This document shows, one piece after another, positions 1 to 9,869 of a stretch of DNA of 64,000 nucleotides. The stretch lies in contig NZ_MVIM01000004.1 of assembly GCF_002086795.1 (NCBI RefSeq), positions 372,001-436,000 on the forward strand. The letters run 5' to 3'. Every line of letters begins with the position of its first letter. The first letter of the stretch is position 1. The notes beneath the pieces were generated by a model. The model was not told where the DNA came from and did not search any database. It worked only from the letters and a program-made list of their open reading frames with translations. This DNA is from Mycolicibacterium tusciae (GTDB lineage Bacteria > Actinomycetota > Actinomycetes > Mycobacteriales > Mycobacteriaceae). Position numbers and translations under genes: made by a program.

Positions 1-177
1 CTCGCGACGGACCAGCGCCTTGAGGTCCTTGTACTCCGGGCCCATCTTGGCCCGGGTCTTGATCCACGGCGGCTTACGCTCGATGGGCGTCTCGGCATTG
101 CGCACCTCGAGACGCAGCAGCTTTCGGCCCTCCGGAGCCGCATGACCGGCGGCGTTGGACCCAGGAGCGATTGTCAC
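1..177 (-). CDS. lipA: Lipoyl synthase LipA, N-terminal part (gene runs off the window)
   Basis: Radical-SAM enzyme that inserts two sulfurs into protein-bound octanoyl groups to make lipoate. Only the first 59 codons are present. They read [20 protein letters not shown], followed by the conserved LipA N-terminal block with the [10 protein letters not shown] motif and GPEY. The CxxxCxxC radical-SAM cluster lies beyond the window edge. The GTG start at 177 overlaps the lipB TGA stop (GTGA), so lipB and lipA are translationally coupled. Identification rests on the N-terminal motif and on the lipB neighbour. Confidence 0.93.
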   Translation of the reverse strand, partial: MTIAPGSNAAGHAAPEGRKLLRLEVRNAETPIERKPPWIKTRAKMGPEYKDLKALVRRE

Positions 178-866
178 TGCGTCAATGCTACCGACAGGCG
201 GCCGTCGAGGGCGGCACCGACGGCCGCGGCCACCGGGTCGATGACATCGGCGACCCGGATCTGCCGGCCCAACTCGGCGGTCAACGAGGTGACCCCGGCA
301 TCGGAGATGCCACACGGCACGATCGCCGAGAACGCGGACAGGTCGCAATCGCAGTTCAGCGCGAACCCGTGCAGTGTCGTCGATCGCGACACCCGGATAC
401 CGACGGCGGCCACCTTGCGGGCCGGAGCGGCAGCCGATCTCGAGGACGACCCACGCACCCACACCCCGGAGCGGCCCTCGATCCTGCACGTCTCCAAGCC
501 GAGGTCGGCGCACACCGTGATGAGCGACTCCTCAAGGCGCCGAACAAAATTCACCACGTCCAACGGCTCGGCCAGACCGATCACCGGATAGCCCACCAAC
601 TGTCCGGGACCGTGCCAGGTGATCTTGCCGCCGCGGTCGGTATCGATGACCGGAACGTCGGGCGTGCCGGGCCTCTCACTGGGCAGGGTGCGCTTGCCCG
701 CCGTGTAGACCGACGGGTGTTCGAGCAGGAGCAGTGTGTCGGGGCCGCCTGCGACGCGCGCGTCGGCCAGCTCGCGCTGCAGCTGCCAGGCCTGCCGATA
801 GTCGACGGTGCCAAGTCGTTGCACGTCGATGGGTGTCGTCACCGACCGAATGGACACTGGCGCCAT
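174..866 (-). CDS. lipB: Octanoyl-[ACP]:protein N-octanoyltransferase LipB
   Basis: Transfers the octanoyl group from acyl carrier protein to the lipoyl domains of E2 and H proteins, the first step of lipoate assembly. The 230 aa length is normal for mycobacteria. [17 protein letters not shown] (about 78-94) is the family signature. The catalytic dyad appears as Lys151 (in [10 protein letters not shown]) and Cys185 (in AIVPCGIS), with the HGFALN block between them. A TACCGT -10 box lies 7 nt before the ATG, suggesting a leaderless transcript. The gene precedes lipA with a 4-bp overlap, and the lipoate consumer dlaT is two genes upstream on the same strand. Confidence 0.97.
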   Translation of the reverse strand: MAPVSIRSVTTPIDVQRLGTVDYRQAWQLQRELADARVAGGPDTLLLLEHPSVYTAGKRTLPSERPGTPDVPVIDTDRGGKITWHGPGQLVGYPVIGLAEPLDVVNFVRRLEESLITVCADLGLETCRIEGRSGVWVRGSSSRSAAAPARKVAAVGIRVSRSTTLHGFALNCDCDLSAFSAIVPCGISDAGVTSLTAELGRQIRVADVIDPVAAAVGAALDGRLSVALTQ

Positions 867-873
867 GTCTTTG

Positions 874-879
874 ACGGTA
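874..879 (-). promoter_or_regulatory. -10 box of a probable leaderless lipB promoter
   Basis: On the minus strand this reads TACCGT (TANNNT consensus), followed by 7 nt and the lipB ATG. No Shine-Dalgarno sequence is visible in the gap, so transcription probably begins at or next to the start codon. Confidence 0.5.
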
Positions 880-883
880 CGCG

Positions 884-1792
884 CTAGCCGGCCTTCGGCG
901 CGGTGGCGAACGCCAGCGCCTCGCCGATCGTGTTGTGGTGGAACTCGAATCCGGCGCGCTCCAGGGCGGCCGGAATGGCGCGCTGGCCTCCGAGCAGGCC
1001 TTCGTCGGCGAATTCACCGAACGCGGCCCGCAACGCGAATCCGGGCACCATCAGCGGTGTGGGGCGATTCACCGCGCGTCCAAGGGCGGTGGTGAACTCG
1101 GCGTTGGTAACCGGCGCGGGTCCGGTCAAATTCACCGGACCCGACAACTCGTCCTTGGTGATCGCGAACAGTATCGCGCGCACCTCGTCCTCCAGGCTGA
1201 TCCACGGCATGTATTGGCGTCCGTCGCCGAGCCGGGCACCCAGGCCAAGCGAGAACAGCAGTTTGAGGCGCCCGAGCACCCCGCCGGCGTCCGTCAGCAC
1301 CAGTCCACTGCGCAGCAGAACCACCCTGGCGCCGTTACGCTCGGCAGCCGCCACCGCGGCTTCCCAGTCCTGGCTCAATTGGGCCAGGAAGCCGTCGCCG
1401 GGGGGCGCGGTTTCGTCGACGGTGCGGCTGCCGGTGTTGCCGTAGTAACCGACCGCGCTGGCGTTGACGAGCACCGGCACACCGGCTTCGGCGACCCCGG
1501 CGGACAACACCTCGGTCGGCCCGATACGGCTGTCGCGCAGGGCCTGCTTGAACGCCCCCGACCATCGTTTGTCGCCGACGTTGACACCGCACAGGTTCAC
1601 CACGGCGTCGACCCCGGCCAACGCGCCCGGGTCGAATTCGCCGGTGTCGGGGTTCCAAAACACCTCGTCGGGGTTGGACGGTGCGCGGCGCACGATCCGC
1701 AGCACCCGGCGATCGGTGGCCCGCAGGGCGTACACCAAAGCAGAACCGATGAGGCCGGACGATCCGGCGATCGCAATGACGGCGTCGGACAC
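884..1792 (-). CDS. TIGR01777/SDR39U1-type NAD(P)-dependent epimerase family protein (Rv2216-like)
   Basis: 302 aa member of the atypical extended short-chain dehydrogenase family. The N-terminus has a nucleotide-binding [12 protein letters not shown] loop (residues 8-19). [14 protein letters not shown] and the NASAVGYYG segment (Ser/Tyr active-site region, about 112-120) are typical of SDR39U1 proteins, as is the C-terminal [20 protein letters not shown] region. Start is GTG. Substrate is unknown for the family. The gene lies between lipB and dlaT on the same strand (17 bp before lipB, 25 bp after dlaT) and is probably cotranscribed, but nothing here proves a lipoate-related role. Confidence 0.88.
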   Translation of the reverse strand: MSDAVIAIAGSSGLIGSALVYALRATDRRVLRIVRRAPSNPDEVFWNPDTGEFDPGALAGVDAVVNLCGVNVGDKRWSGAFKQALRDSRIGPTEVLSAGVAEAGVPVLVNASAVGYYGNTGSRTVDETAPPGDGFLAQLSQDWEAAVAAAERNGARVVLLRSGLVLTDAGGVLGRLKLLFSLGLGARLGDGRQYMPWISLEDEVRAILFAITKDELSGPVNLTGPAPVTNAEFTTALGRAVNRPTPLMVPGFALRAAFGEFADEGLLGGQRAIPAALERAGFEFHHNTIGEALAFATAPKAG

Positions 1793-1817
1793 GACGGACG
1801 GCAGTCCTTCCCGGTCT

Positions 1818-3659
1818 TTAGAGACCCAGATCGGCCTCGAACGCGCCGTCCTCGAGACGCCGCTTGATGGTGGTCACGAAACGTCCGGCGTCTGCGCCGT
1901 CGATCAGCCGGTGGTCATACGTCAACGGCAGGTAGCAGATGGACCGCACACCGATCGACTCGTTCCCCGAGTCGTCGACGATCACCCGCGGCCGCTTCAC
2001 GATCGCACCGGTGCCCAGCATCGCCGCCTGCGGCGGAACGAGGATCGGCGTGTCGAACAGCGCGCCCTGGCTGCCGATGTTGGTGATGGTGAACGTACCG
2101 CCGGACAGTTCGTCTGGCTTGAGGTTGCCCGAACGCGCGCGATCCGCGATATCGGCGATCGCGCGCGCCAGCCCGGCGAGCGACAGGTCCCCGGCGTTCT
2201 TGACCACCGGCGAAAGCAAGCCCTGCTCGGTGTCCACCGCGAAGCCAAGGTGCTCGGCGTCGTAGTAGGTGATCTCCTTGGACTCTTCGTTGTAGCTCGC
2301 GTTGACGTTGGGATGCGTCTTCAGCGCATCGATCACCGCGCGTGCGATGAACGGCAGGTACGTGAGGTTGACGCCTTCGCGCTCGGCGAAGTCCTTCTTC
2401 GCCCTGGCCCGCAGCGCGACCACCTTGGTCATGTCGACCTCGTGGGTCTGCGTCAACTGCGCTGTGGCCTGCAGGGATTCACGCGTCTTCTTCGCGGTGA
2501 TCTGCCGGATCCGGTTGGCTTTCTGCGTGGTGCCGCGCAGATGCGCCAGCGCGGGTGCCGGAGTGGCCGGCTGCTGCGGTGCGGCGGCGCGGGTCGCAGG
2601 CGCCTGCGCGGCCGGCTCGGCCGCCGGTGCCTTCTTGGCTTCGGCGGCGGCGAGGACATCCTGCTTACGGATGCGTCCGCCGACGCCGGTTCCCTTCACC
2701 GAGGCCAGGTCGACGTCGTTCTCGGCGGCCAGCTTTCGGACCAGTGGCGTCACATACGGCGAGCCGTCACCCGACGGCGCCTCGGAGTCGGGTTTCGCCT
2801 CCTGCTTGGGCTCCGCTTTGGGTTCCGGCTTGGGCTCGGGCTCGGCCTTTTGCTTGGGTTCCGGCTTGGGCTCGGACTTGGCCTCTTGCTTGGGTTCCGG
2901 CTTGGCTTCTTCTTTGGGTTCGGGTTCCTTCTCGGGCTCGGGCTCGGGCTCGGGCTCCGGCTCTGGCTCTCGCTCCGGTTCGGACTCGGCTGCAGCGTCC
3001 GCGTCGCCGATCTTGGCCAGCTCGCCGCCGACCTCGACGGTGTCGTCCTCTTCGGCGGTGATCGATACCAGCGTGCCGGCCACCGGCGACGGGATCTCGG
3101 TGTCGACCTTGTCGGTGGACACCTCGACAAGCGGCTCGTCGACCTCGACTGTGTCGCCGACCTTCTTCAGCCACCGGGTCACGGTGCCCTCGGTCACCGA
3201 CTCACCGAGTTCGGGCATCTTCACCGACGTGGCCGAGCCCGATGACTTGGCGGCCGGCTTGGACTCGGGCTTGGATTCCGGCTCGGGCGCTTCTTCTTCT
3301 TCCTGCTCCTCGGCGGCGGGCTCCTCCTGCGCGGCAGGTTCTTCGGCCGGCTTGGGCTCTTCCTCGGCAGGCTTCTCGTCGGGCTCGGAGTCGGATCCGG
3401 AGTCATCGCCGCCTGATTCGCCCGCCTCGCCGATGACGGCCAGCTCGCCGCCGACCTCGACGGTGTCGTCCTCCTGGGCCACGATCTTCTGCAGCACTCC
3501 GGCCGCGGGCGAGGGAATCTCGGTGTCGACCTTGTCGGTGGACACTTCCAACAGCGGCTCGTCCTGTTCGACCGTGTCTCCCTCTTGCTTGAGCCAGCGG
3601 GTGACAGTCCCCTCGGTGACGCTCTCACCGAGTGCGGGCATCTGAACGGAGATGGCCAT
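1818..3659 (-). CDS. dlaT: Dihydrolipoamide acyltransferase (E2) with two lipoyl domains
   Basis: E2 core of the pyruvate dehydrogenase complex; in M. tuberculosis DlaT also serves the peroxynitrite reductase/peroxidase system. The product is 613 aa. Two lipoyl domains carry lipoylated lysines at about K43 and K184, each in the same [12 protein letters not shown] context. They are separated by Glu/Pro/Lys/Ala-rich linkers (about 80-140 and 222-296). An E1/E3-binding domain follows (about 301-338, [10 protein letters not shown]), then the CoA-acyltransferase domain with its HRLIDG motif (H583, D587). I chose the ATG at 3659, preceded by a GAGGGAG ribosome site, because [13 protein letters not shown] is the canonical E2 N-terminus; an upstream in-frame start adds 21 unrelated residues. 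Confidence 0.96.
   Translation of the reverse strand: MAISVQMPALGESVTEGTVTRWLKQEGDTVEQDEPLLEVSTDKVDTEIPSPAAGVLQKIVAQEDDTVEVGGELAVIGEAGESGGDDSGSDSEPDEKPAEEEPKPAEEPAAQEEPAAEEQEEEEAPEPESKPESKPAAKSSGSATSVKMPELGESVTEGTVTRWLKKVGDTVEVDEPLVEVSTDKVDTEIPSPVAGTLVSITAEEDDTVEVGGELAKIGDADAAAESEPEREPEPEPEPEPEPEKEPEPKEEAKPEPKQEAKSEPKPEPKQKAEPEPKPEPKAEPKQEAKPDSEAPSGDGSPYVTPLVRKLAAENDVDLASVKGTGVGGRIRKQDVLAAAEAKKAPAAEPAAQAPATRAAAPQQPATPAPALAHLRGTTQKANRIRQITAKKTRESLQATAQLTQTHEVDMTKVVALRARAKKDFAEREGVNLTYLPFIARAVIDALKTHPNVNASYNEESKEITYYDAEHLGFAVDTEQGLLSPVVKNAGDLSLAGLARAIADIADRARSGNLKPDELSGGTFTITNIGSQGALFDTPILVPPQAAMLGTGAIVKRPRVIVDDSGNESIGVRSICYLPLTYDHRLIDGADAGRFVTTIKRRLEDGAFEADLGL
2794..2990 (-). repeat. Low-complexity Pro-Glu/Lys linker repeat inside dlaT
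   Basis: Imperfect tandem hexamers coding for alternating Glu-Pro (pure at about 2935-2975) and Lys-Pro-Glu or Lys-Gln-Glu-Ala units. This is the second interdomain linker. Such tracts are prone to slippage, so linker length probably varies among strains. Confidence 0.8.
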
Positions 3660-3807
3660 GCGTTTGGGCTCCCTCGAACGGTCTGTCGCAGGTGGTCGAT
3701 CTATCTGTTCCCATCCTGTCACGTCCGTACCAAGCTTTCGCCGCAGACTCGGTGAGCCGATGCTCTGGCACTATCGAAGGAGGTAGACGAAGGGAGCGCG
3801 GCCCGAG

Positions 3808-4161
3808 GTGGGTTTGTTCGACAGGTTCTCGCGCGGTGCGCGCAGGTCAAAGAGCGGCGGGGACGACCCGGCCGCGGATCTGAAGTACCTCCGCCAGTGG
3901 GTTGCCGACCACCACGGTGTCGAAGCATTCGTCGAGCCGAGAACCACCGTCACCGACGTCACGGTCGTGCTGGTGGCTGCCGACGGTGAGTGGACGAGGC
4001 GACGTGCGGGGGGAGACGCCGGAGCGCGCAGGCTCTCCGACCGGCTCAAGATCCCGGTCTACGACGTGCAGAAGGTCGGATACCCACAACGGATGCGCGA
4101 CTACGACGCTCGGCGACGGATCGAACGCAAACGTGCCGCCCGCGAGGAGCTGGAAGGCTGA
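3808..4161 (+). CDS. Small basic protein of unknown function
   Basis: 117 aa, not assigned to a named family by eye. It opens MGLFDRFSRGARRSKSGG, then has a folded-looking middle (YLRQWVADHHGVEAFVEP, TTVTDVTVVLVAADGEW) and ends in a highly charged tail (RDYDARRRIERKRAARE). No signal peptide or membrane segment is seen. A TAG stop sits in frame 24 bp upstream of the GTG, so GTG at 3808 or TTG at 3814 must be the start. The strong AAGGAGG at 3777-3783 is too far from this GTG to be an ordinary ribosome site. It lies between divergent dlaT and ephD, 37 bp before ephD, and is probably cotranscribed with it. Confidence 0.7.
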   Translation: MGLFDRFSRGARRSKSGGDDPAADLKYLRQWVADHHGVEAFVEPRTTVTDVTVVLVAADGEWTRRRAGGDAGARRLSDRLKIPVYDVQKVGYPQRMRDYDARRRIERKRAAREELEG

Positions 4162-4198
4162 TACGGTACCAGCGGTCCCACTAACTCGCGGAGGTGCC

Positions 4199-5974
4199 AT
4201 GAGGTCGACGGCGGAGGCTACTGAACGGCGCGTCGACAGCAGCGGCGGAGTTCAGATCGCGGTGTACGAAGAAGGCAACCCCGACGGTCCTCCGATCGTG
4301 CTGGTGCATGGCTGGCCCGATTCCCATGTGCTGTGGGACGGCGTAGTGCCGCTGCTGGCGGACCGTTTCCGCGTCCTGCGCTACGACAACCGCGGAGTGG
4401 GGAGTTCGTCGGCGCCGACATCGACATCCGAATATCGGATGTCTTGTTACGCAGATGATTTCGCCGCGGTGATCGGCACCCTCGCGCCCGGTGAGAAGGT
4501 GCACGTGCTGGCGCACGACTGGGGCTCGGCGGGCATGTGGGAGTACCTGGCCCGGCCCGACGCGAGCGACCATGTCGCGTCGTTCACGACGCTGTCCGGC
4601 CCCAGCATCGATCACACGAACCGATTCGTGATGAGCAGCCTCAGACGGCCTTACCAGCTGCGCAGGTTCGCGCAGGCGCTCGGCCAGCTGGGCCGGCTGA
4701 CCTATATGGGTGCGTTTTCCGTCCCCGTGCTCGCACCGATGGCTGTCCGCAGAACCCTCGCCGATCGGGTCACCTCGATGCTGAAGAACCGCGACGGCAT
4801 ACCGGCCGATCAGGTGCACCATTCGCAGACCTACAAGACCGACGCTGTCAACAGCTTGAGGGTCTACCGCGCCAACTACTTCCGCGCATTCGTGCCCCCC
4901 AAGCGCGATCCCTATATCGACGTCCCGGTCCAGGTCATCGTGAATTCGAACGATCCGTTCATCCGGCCTTACGTCTATGCGGACACCCACAACTGGGTGC
5001 CGCGACTGTGGCGTCGCGACATCGGCGCCGGCCATTGGTCGCCGATGTCGCACCCGGCGACGGTCGCGCGGTCGGTGCACCAGCTGGTCGACTTCCTCGA
5101 GGGCGAGCCGCCGAGCAGAGAGCTGCGGCGCGCACAGGTCGGCCGTCCCCGTGAACCGTTCGGCGACACGTTGGTGTCGGTCACCGGCGCAGGCAGCGGT
5201 ATCGGGCGCGCTACCGCCCTCGAATTCGCAAGGCTGGGTGCGGAACTGGTAGTCAGCGATATCAACGAGGCGGGCGCCAAGGAGACCGCCGCGGCGATCG
5301 TGTCAAGGGGCGGAATGGCTCATGCGTACGCCCTCGACGTCGCCGATGCCGACGCCGTCGAGCGGTTCGCCGAGGAGGTGTGCGCCGAACACGGGGTGCC
5401 CGATGTCGTCGTGAACAACGCGGGTGTCGGGCATTCAGGCATGTTTCTCGACACCCCCCGCGATGAGTACGACCGCGTGCTCAACATCAACTTCGGTGGA
5501 GTCGTAAACTGCTGCAGGTCATTCGGGCGCAGGCTCGTCGACCGCGGAGCGGGCGGGCATGTCGTCAACGTCTCGTCGATGGCGGCCTACTCGCCACAAC
5601 AGTCGATGAACGCCTACTCCACCAGCAAGGCCGCCGTGTTCATGTTCGGCGACTGCCTGCGCGCCGAACTCGATGAGGCCGGTATCGGACTCACGACGAT
5701 CTGCCCCGGCGTCATCGACACGAACATCGTCCACACAACCCGGTTCGACGTGCCCGCCAACAAGTTGGCGAAGGTCGAAGCGCGCCGTAAGCAGATTGAA
5801 AAGGCTTTCTCCGCAAGGCGTTACGGTCCGGAGAAGGTGGCGAAGGCCATTGTCTCGTCGGTGCGCAAGAACAAGGCGATCCGGCCCGTCGCACCCGAGG
5901 CTTACGTCCTCTATGGCGTTTCACGCCTGCTGCCGCAGGTGATGCGGAGCACCGCGCGCGGCAAGATTCTGTAG
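4199..5974 (+). CDS. ephD: EphD: alpha/beta-hydrolase (epoxide hydrolase) fused to a short-chain dehydrogenase/reductase
   Basis: 591 aa two-domain enzyme linked in M. tuberculosis to mycolic acid metabolism. The N-terminal alpha/beta hydrolase (about 15-305) has HGWPDS, the nucleophile elbow HDWGS (Asp107) and a late GAGHWSP histidine. The C-terminal SDR (about 322-591) has the TGAGSGIG cofactor loop (329-336), NNAGVG, and the active-site Tyr473-x3-Lys477 in NAYSTSKAAV. I chose ATG 4199 because a GGAGG ribosome site precedes it and the hydrolase homology begins just after; the frame stays open further upstream but overlaps the preceding gene. Length fits the family. Substrate cannot be read from sequence. 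Confidence 0.95.
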   Translation: MRSTAEATERRVDSSGGVQIAVYEEGNPDGPPIVLVHGWPDSHVLWDGVVPLLADRFRVLRYDNRGVGSSSAPTSTSEYRMSCYADDFAAVIGTLAPGEKVHVLAHDWGSAGMWEYLARPDASDHVASFTTLSGPSIDHTNRFVMSSLRRPYQLRRFAQALGQLGRLTYMGAFSVPVLAPMAVRRTLADRVTSMLKNRDGIPADQVHHSQTYKTDAVNSLRVYRANYFRAFVPPKRDPYIDVPVQVIVNSNDPFIRPYVYADTHNWVPRLWRRDIGAGHWSPMSHPATVARSVHQLVDFLEGEPPSRELRRAQVGRPREPFGDTLVSVTGAGSGIGRATALEFARLGAELVVSDINEAGAKETAAAIVSRGGMAHAYALDVADADAVERFAEEVCAEHGVPDVVVNNAGVGHSGMFLDTPRDEYDRVLNINFGGVVNCCRSFGRRLVDRGAGGHVVNVSSMAAYSPQQSMNAYSTSKAAVFMFGDCLRAELDEAGIGLTTICPGVIDTNIVHTTRFDVPANKLAKVEARRKQIEKAFSARRYGPEKVAKAIVSSVRKNKAIRPVAPEAYVLYGVSRLLPQVMRSTARGKIL

Positions 5975-6040
5975 CTAGCCGAGTGTCCGCCACCGGTCTC
6001 GAGTGTGGAGGTGTGTCACGCCCAACCGACCTATTGCGTG

Positions 6041-6080
6041 CGGGTAACCCACGTTCGCCGGCTGTTGGGTGAGTTACCCG
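6041..6080. terminator. Probable bidirectional stem-loop between ephD and pepB
   Basis: CGGGTAAC (6041-6048) is the exact inverse of GTTACCCG (6073-6080). A further CCA/TGG pairing (6049-6051 with 6066-6068) extends the stem after a bulge. The stem includes the pepB stop codon and sits between convergent genes. There is no clear U-tract, so termination is an inference from position. Confidence 0.4.
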
Positions 6081-7600
6081 TTCTCGGCGATGTCTTCCAG
6101 GACGGCGAACATCGTCCGCGTCGGGACGCCGGTGCCCCCCTTGCCGGTGTAGCCCCATGGCCCGCCGGTGTTGTACGCGGGCGCCGCGATGTCGATGTGC
6201 GCCCACTGCACCCCGTCGGCGACGAACTCGCGCAGATACGTTCCGGCGACCAGCATTCCGGCGTAGCGCGAACCGCTCACGTTGGCGAGGTCGGCCACCG
6301 TCGACTTGAGGTCGTCCTTGAGCTCCTCGGGCAGCGGCATCGGCCACGCGTTCTCACCGGCCTGCTGGCTGCGTTCGGCCACCCGATCGCGGAACTCCTC
6401 GCTGCCCATCACGCCAGGGGTGCGCGCGCCCAGCGCAACGGTCTGGGCGCCGGTGAGCGTCGATGTCTCGATCAGGTAGTCGGGGTCGTCCTCGCAGGCC
6501 CGCGCGATCGCGTCGGCCAGGATCAGCCTGCCCTCGGCATCGGTGTTGAGCACCTCGACGGTGATGCCGCCGTACTGGGTGAGTACGTCGCCCGGTCGCT
6601 GCGCGGTCGCCGACGGCATGTTCTCGGCCATCGGCACCGTGGCGATGACGTCGATCGGCAGCTTCTGCTTGGCGGCCAGCACCACGGTGGCGATGACGGC
6701 TGCCGCGCCGCCCATGTCGGAGGTCATGTGGTGCATGTTCGCGGCCGGCTTGATCGAGATGCCGCCGGTATCGAAGGTGATGCCCTTGCCGACCAGCGCG
6801 ACCGTCTTCGATTTCTTGCCCTTACCTCCGCGGTGAGTGAGCCGGACCAGCCGGGGCGGACGCGACGAGCCCTTGCCGACTCCGATGATTCCTCCGTAGC
6901 CCGCCTTGTCGAGTGCCTTGTCGTCGAGCACCTCGACGTCCAGGCCCGCTGCCTTGCCCAAAGCCTCTGCGCGCTTGGCGAATTCGGCGGGGAAGAGGTG
7001 GCTGGGCGGAGTGTTCACGAAATCGCGCGCAGTCGCCACGGCGGTGGCGATATCCGTCGCCCTGGCCGCGGCCTCCTTGGTCCTGGTCTTCGTGTCGGCC
7101 GTCAGCGCCGTGATGGCGCGCAGGCCGTTGTCCTTGGGAGCGGTTTTCTCGCTGCGGAAGTCGTTGAAGCGGTAGGCCCCCAGGATCAGCCCCTCGATCG
7201 CGGCGCCCAGATCGATGTCCGACAGCGTGGTGATGACGTTCTCGACACCGTTGAGCGATCGCGCGGCGACGCCGGCCGCACGCCGGATCGCGTCCGCGGG
7301 CCACGCGTCGCGGTTCTTACCGAGCCCGACCGCTACCACGCTCGCCACCGGCAGCGACGGCGCGACGACTCGGGTGACCTGGTCGGAGCCGCCCTTCGCG
7401 CCGAGTGCCTCGAGGGCCACCTCGATCTCACCGACCGCTTCGGCGTCGAGGAACGGGTTGCCGACCACCGTTGCCTTGGCGTCCTCATCGGAGCCGCTGA
7501 TCACGGCGACGATCAGCACGGAGTCGTCGACCTTGCGCTTGGGCAGCGACGAACTGACGGTGACGGTGGGGACCTGAAAACCGGTGCTAGCTGGGCTCAC
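6074..7600 (-). CDS. pepB: Leucyl/cytosol aminopeptidase PepB (peptidase M17)
   Basis: Two-metal cytosolic aminopeptidase that removes N-terminal residues from peptides. 508 aa, normal for the family. The variable N-terminal domain covers about 1-190 and the catalytic domain about 195-505. Metal and catalytic residues are visible as Lys272 and Asp277 in [10 protein letters not shown], Asp295 in SDMGG, and Asp354/Glu356/Arg358 in the family signature NTDAEGRL. Start is GTG; no Shine-Dalgarno sequence is seen. A perfect 8-bp inverted repeat lies directly before the start codon, ending inside the cyclase stop region. The gene is 18 bp downstream of the adenylate cyclase gene and probably cotranscribed with it. 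Confidence 0.97.
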   Translation of the reverse strand: MSPASTGFQVPTVTVSSSLPKRKVDDSVLIVAVISGSDEDAKATVVGNPFLDAEAVGEIEVALEALGAKGGSDQVTRVVAPSLPVASVVAVGLGKNRDAWPADAIRRAAGVAARSLNGVENVITTLSDIDLGAAIEGLILGAYRFNDFRSEKTAPKDNGLRAITALTADTKTRTKEAAARATDIATAVATARDFVNTPPSHLFPAEFAKRAEALGKAAGLDVEVLDDKALDKAGYGGIIGVGKGSSRPPRLVRLTHRGGKGKKSKTVALVGKGITFDTGGISIKPAANMHHMTSDMGGAAAVIATVVLAAKQKLPIDVIATVPMAENMPSATAQRPGDVLTQYGGITVEVLNTDAEGRLILADAIARACEDDPDYLIETSTLTGAQTVALGARTPGVMGSEEFRDRVAERSQQAGENAWPMPLPEELKDDLKSTVADLANVSGSRYAGMLVAGTYLREFVADGVQWAHIDIAAPAYNTGGPWGYTGKGGTGVPTRTMFAVLEDIAENG

Positions 7601-7620
7601 GAGCGATAACCATATCGCTC
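7601..7620. promoter_or_regulatory. Perfect 8-bp inverted repeat abutting the pepB start codon
   Basis: GAGCGATA (7601-7608), spacer ACCA, TATCGCTC (7613-7620). It fills the gap between the cyclase stop and the pepB GTG at 7600. On the minus strand it contains TATGGT, a possible -10 box, 8 nt before the GTG. It could be an operator, or a small RNA hairpin that gates pepB translation. Confidence 0.5.
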
Positions 7621-8704
7621 ACCGGGCAAGGTGCAGGTCGTAGGCCGCGACCGGCTCGTCGAAACCTTTGAGTGTCAACGGTTCCTGCGGAATGGCGGGC
7701 CATTCCGGCAGCTGGTCGCGGACATCGGAGGAGGCCAGGATCTGGCCGGGGGCCGCCGCCGCGACGAGGCGGGCCGCCAGGTTCACCGGATTGCCGAAGT
7801 AGTCGCCGTATATGCCCAGCACGGAGCCGTATCCGAGGCCGGCGCGCACCCTCAGGCCGGTCTCGCGGGCCCGCGGATGCTCGACGAGGTCGATCGCCAC
7901 CTTGACCAGCAGCTCTGGCGTCGAGGTCACCCACATGACTTCGTCCCCGATGAACTTCACCACGCGGCCACCGTCGGTGTGCACGATGTCCGACACCGAG
8001 CCGCCGAACTCCATGAGCAGGTCCAACAGGTCGGTCGGGTCCATCACCTGCGTCAGTTGGGTGAAGCCGGTGAGATCGGCGAACCCGACGCCACACGTCA
8101 CATTCGCCGACGCGTCGGTGATGACACCCTCGAAATGCGTTCTGGCACTGATGATGTGCTGTCGGAACACCGCATCGATCAGCACGCCGAAGGTCTGGGT
8201 GATCTCCGTGATTTCGCGATATGCCATCGCCGTGGTGAGTTCGTCGTTGCTGATCGCCATCAGCAGGTCGGGTTGCGCCATCCGCACCATCGTCCCGCCA
8301 GCCTCGGCGACCCGCGCCATCGCGTTGCCGAGAGTCCGCAGAAAGGCGAGCGCAGGCTCGTCGCCGACCAGCTCCTTGATCGCCACCCACGTCGACAGCC
8401 CGTCGACGTCCAACTGACTCAGCGTGAGCGCGTCCGGGTCGGCGATGGTCAGTCCCAACGCGGTCCACGCGGTCGCCACCTCTGGCAGCGACACGGCCAG
8501 CGCGTCGGCGGCCGTCCGCAGACTGTAAATCGGACGACCCGGCCCCTGCAGCGCGTCGCCGGCCAGGCCGAACAGCCGGCCTCGGCGCTCGGCCTCGACC
8601 ATCTCGTCGGCCGAGAACCCGAGCTTGTTCAGGTAATCGATCAAAGCCGCCCGGCCGCGCGCATTGGCGATTCCTGCGGCTTCGAGCGCGTCGAAATCGA
8701 CCAC
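7619..8704 (-). CDS. Class III adenylate cyclase (Rv2212-like)
   Basis: Makes cAMP from ATP. 361 aa. An alpha-helical N-terminal regulatory domain (about 1-195) precedes the cyclase homology domain (about 200-360). Catalytic residues are readable: metal aspartates Asp210 ([10 protein letters not shown]) and Asp254 (FIGDEVM), purine-binding Lys250, and the transition-state Asn/Arg pair in PVNLAARL. The N-terminal part resembles that of Rv2212, which has been reported to respond to fatty acids. No membrane segment or response-regulator domain is present. Start is GTG. The gene is divergent from gcvT, with 45 bp between the starts. Confidence 0.93.
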   Translation of the reverse strand: MVDFDALEAAGIANARGRAALIDYLNKLGFSADEMVEAERRGRLFGLAGDALQGPGRPIYSLRTAADALAVSLPEVATAWTALGLTIADPDALTLSQLDVDGLSTWVAIKELVGDEPALAFLRTLGNAMARVAEAGGTMVRMAQPDLLMAISNDELTTAMAYREITEITQTFGVLIDAVFRQHIISARTHFEGVITDASANVTCGVGFADLTGFTQLTQVMDPTDLLDLLMEFGGSVSDIVHTDGGRVVKFIGDEVMWVTSTPELLVKVAIDLVEHPRARETGLRVRAGLGYGSVLGIYGDYFGNPVNLAARLVAAAAPGQILASSDVRDQLPEWPAIPQEPLTLKGFDEPVAAYDLHLAR

Positions 8705-8735
8705 TACCCGAGTCTGCCAGCGTCGACGATCCGAT

Positions 8736-8741
8736 TAGGGT
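8736..8741 (+). promoter_or_regulatory. -10 box of a probable leaderless gcvT promoter
   Basis: TAGGGT matches TANNNT and is 8 nt before the gcvT GTG. No ribosome-binding site is visible between them. Confidence 0.4.
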
Positions 8742-8749
8742 GGATTTCC

Positions 8750-9847
8750 GTGACGAGCGAAGTCTTGCAGGGCCCCCTCGAAGAACGTCATCGCCAGCTC
8801 GGTGCCAGCTTTGCCGAGTTCGGCGGCTGGCTGATGCCGGTCTCGTACGCGGGCACCGTCACCGAGCACGCTGCCACGCGCAGCGCCGTCGGGCTTTTCG
8901 ACGTGAGCCACCTCGGCAAGGCGCTGGTGCGCGGCCCGGGCGCGGCCGAGTACGTCAACTCCGCCTTCACCAACGACCTGCGCCGCATCGGACCCGGCAA
9001 GGCGCAATACACATTGTGCTGCACCGACTCGGGTGGCGTTGTCGACGATCTCATCGCCTACTACGTTTCCGACGACGAGATCTTCCTGGTGCCCAACGCG
9101 GCCAACACCGCCGCCGTCGTCGCCGCATTGAAAGATCGCGCGCCTGCCGGACTCACGATCACCGACGAGCACCGCTCGTATGCCGTGCTCGCGGTGCAGG
9201 GGCCCAAGTCGCCCGAGGTCCTCGGCGCGCTCGGGCTGGCCACGGACATGGACTACATGGGTTATGTGGACGCCGAATTCCGCGGTGTCCCCGTGCGGGT
9301 CTGCCGCACCGGCTACACCGGCGAGCACGGCTACGAGCTGCTGCCGCCGTGGGATCGGGCCGATGTCGTGTTCGACGCTCTCGTCGACGCGGTCGGTTCG
9401 GCCCCCGGAGAGCTGGCCGGCCTGGGCGCCCGCGACACCCTGCGCACCGAGATGGGTTATCCGCTGCACGGCCACGAACTGTCGCTCGACCTGTCGCCGC
9501 TGCAGGCGCGCTGCGGCTGGGCCATCGGCTGGAAGAAGGACGCGTTCTGGGGCCGCGACGCGCTGCTGGCGGAAAAGGAGGCCGGACCGCGACGGCTGCT
9601 GCGTGGGCTGAAGGCCGTCGGCCGCGGAGTACTGCGGCCCGACCTCACCGTGCTCGACGGCGACCGCCAGATCGGCGTCACGACATCGGGAACCTTTTCT
9701 CCGACTTTGAAAGTCGGCATCGCGCTAGCGCTCATCGACACCGACGCCGAGATCGCCGACGGGCAACACGTGTCGGTCGACGTCCGTGGGCGCGCGCTGG
9801 AATGTGAAGTGGTCAAGCCCCCGTTCGTCGAGCCGAAAACTCGGTAG
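8750..9847 (+). CDS. gcvT: Glycine cleavage system T protein (aminomethyltransferase)
   Basis: Releases ammonia from the aminomethyl-lipoyl H protein and loads the carbon onto tetrahydrofolate. 365 aa, typical length. Family features include [16 protein letters not shown] near the N-terminus, [23 protein letters not shown] in the folate-binding core, [19 protein letters not shown], and the C-terminal barrel with the [10 protein letters not shown] motif. The GTG at 8750 is chosen because family homology starts within ten residues; the frame is open upstream but lies antisense to the cyclase. Other glycine cleavage genes are not nearby. This enzyme needs lipoylated H protein, linking it loosely to lipA/lipB. 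Confidence 0.96.
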   Translation: MTSEVLQGPLEERHRQLGASFAEFGGWLMPVSYAGTVTEHAATRSAVGLFDVSHLGKALVRGPGAAEYVNSAFTNDLRRIGPGKAQYTLCCTDSGGVVDDLIAYYVSDDEIFLVPNAANTAAVVAALKDRAPAGLTITDEHRSYAVLAVQGPKSPEVLGALGLATDMDYMGYVDAEFRGVPVRVCRTGYTGEHGYELLPPWDRADVVFDALVDAVGSAPGELAGLGARDTLRTEMGYPLHGHELSLDLSPLQARCGWAIGWKKDAFWGRDALLAEKEAGPRRLLRGLKAVGRGVLRPDLTVLDGDRQIGVTTSGTFSPTLKVGIALALIDTDAEIADGQHVSVDVRGRALECEVVKPPFVEPKTR

Positions 9848-9857
9848 TCAGCGGATA

Positions 9858-9863
9858 TACAAT
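9858..9863 (+). promoter_or_regulatory. -10 box of a leaderless ilvE promoter
   Basis: TACAAT, a near-perfect -10 hexamer, is followed by 6 nt and then the ilvE ATG. No Shine-Dalgarno sequence is present. Confidence 0.6.
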
Positions 9864-9869
9864 CGCTGC

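Noticed and set aside
171..887. Long plus-strand open frames opposite lipB and other minus-strand genes
   Set aside because: In GC-rich mycobacterial DNA antisense frames are often open by chance; the minus-strand product has full family motifs and the plus-strand ones have none.
2302..3645. 447-codon Ser-rich open frame opposite dlaT as a surface protein gene
   Set aside because: It is the antisense reading of the Glu/Pro/Lys linkers and lipoyl domains; low complexity mirrors the sense strand.
8705..8749. Glycine riboswitch ahead of gcvT
   Set aside because: The spacer is only 45 bp and the gene seems leaderless, so there is no room for an aptamer.
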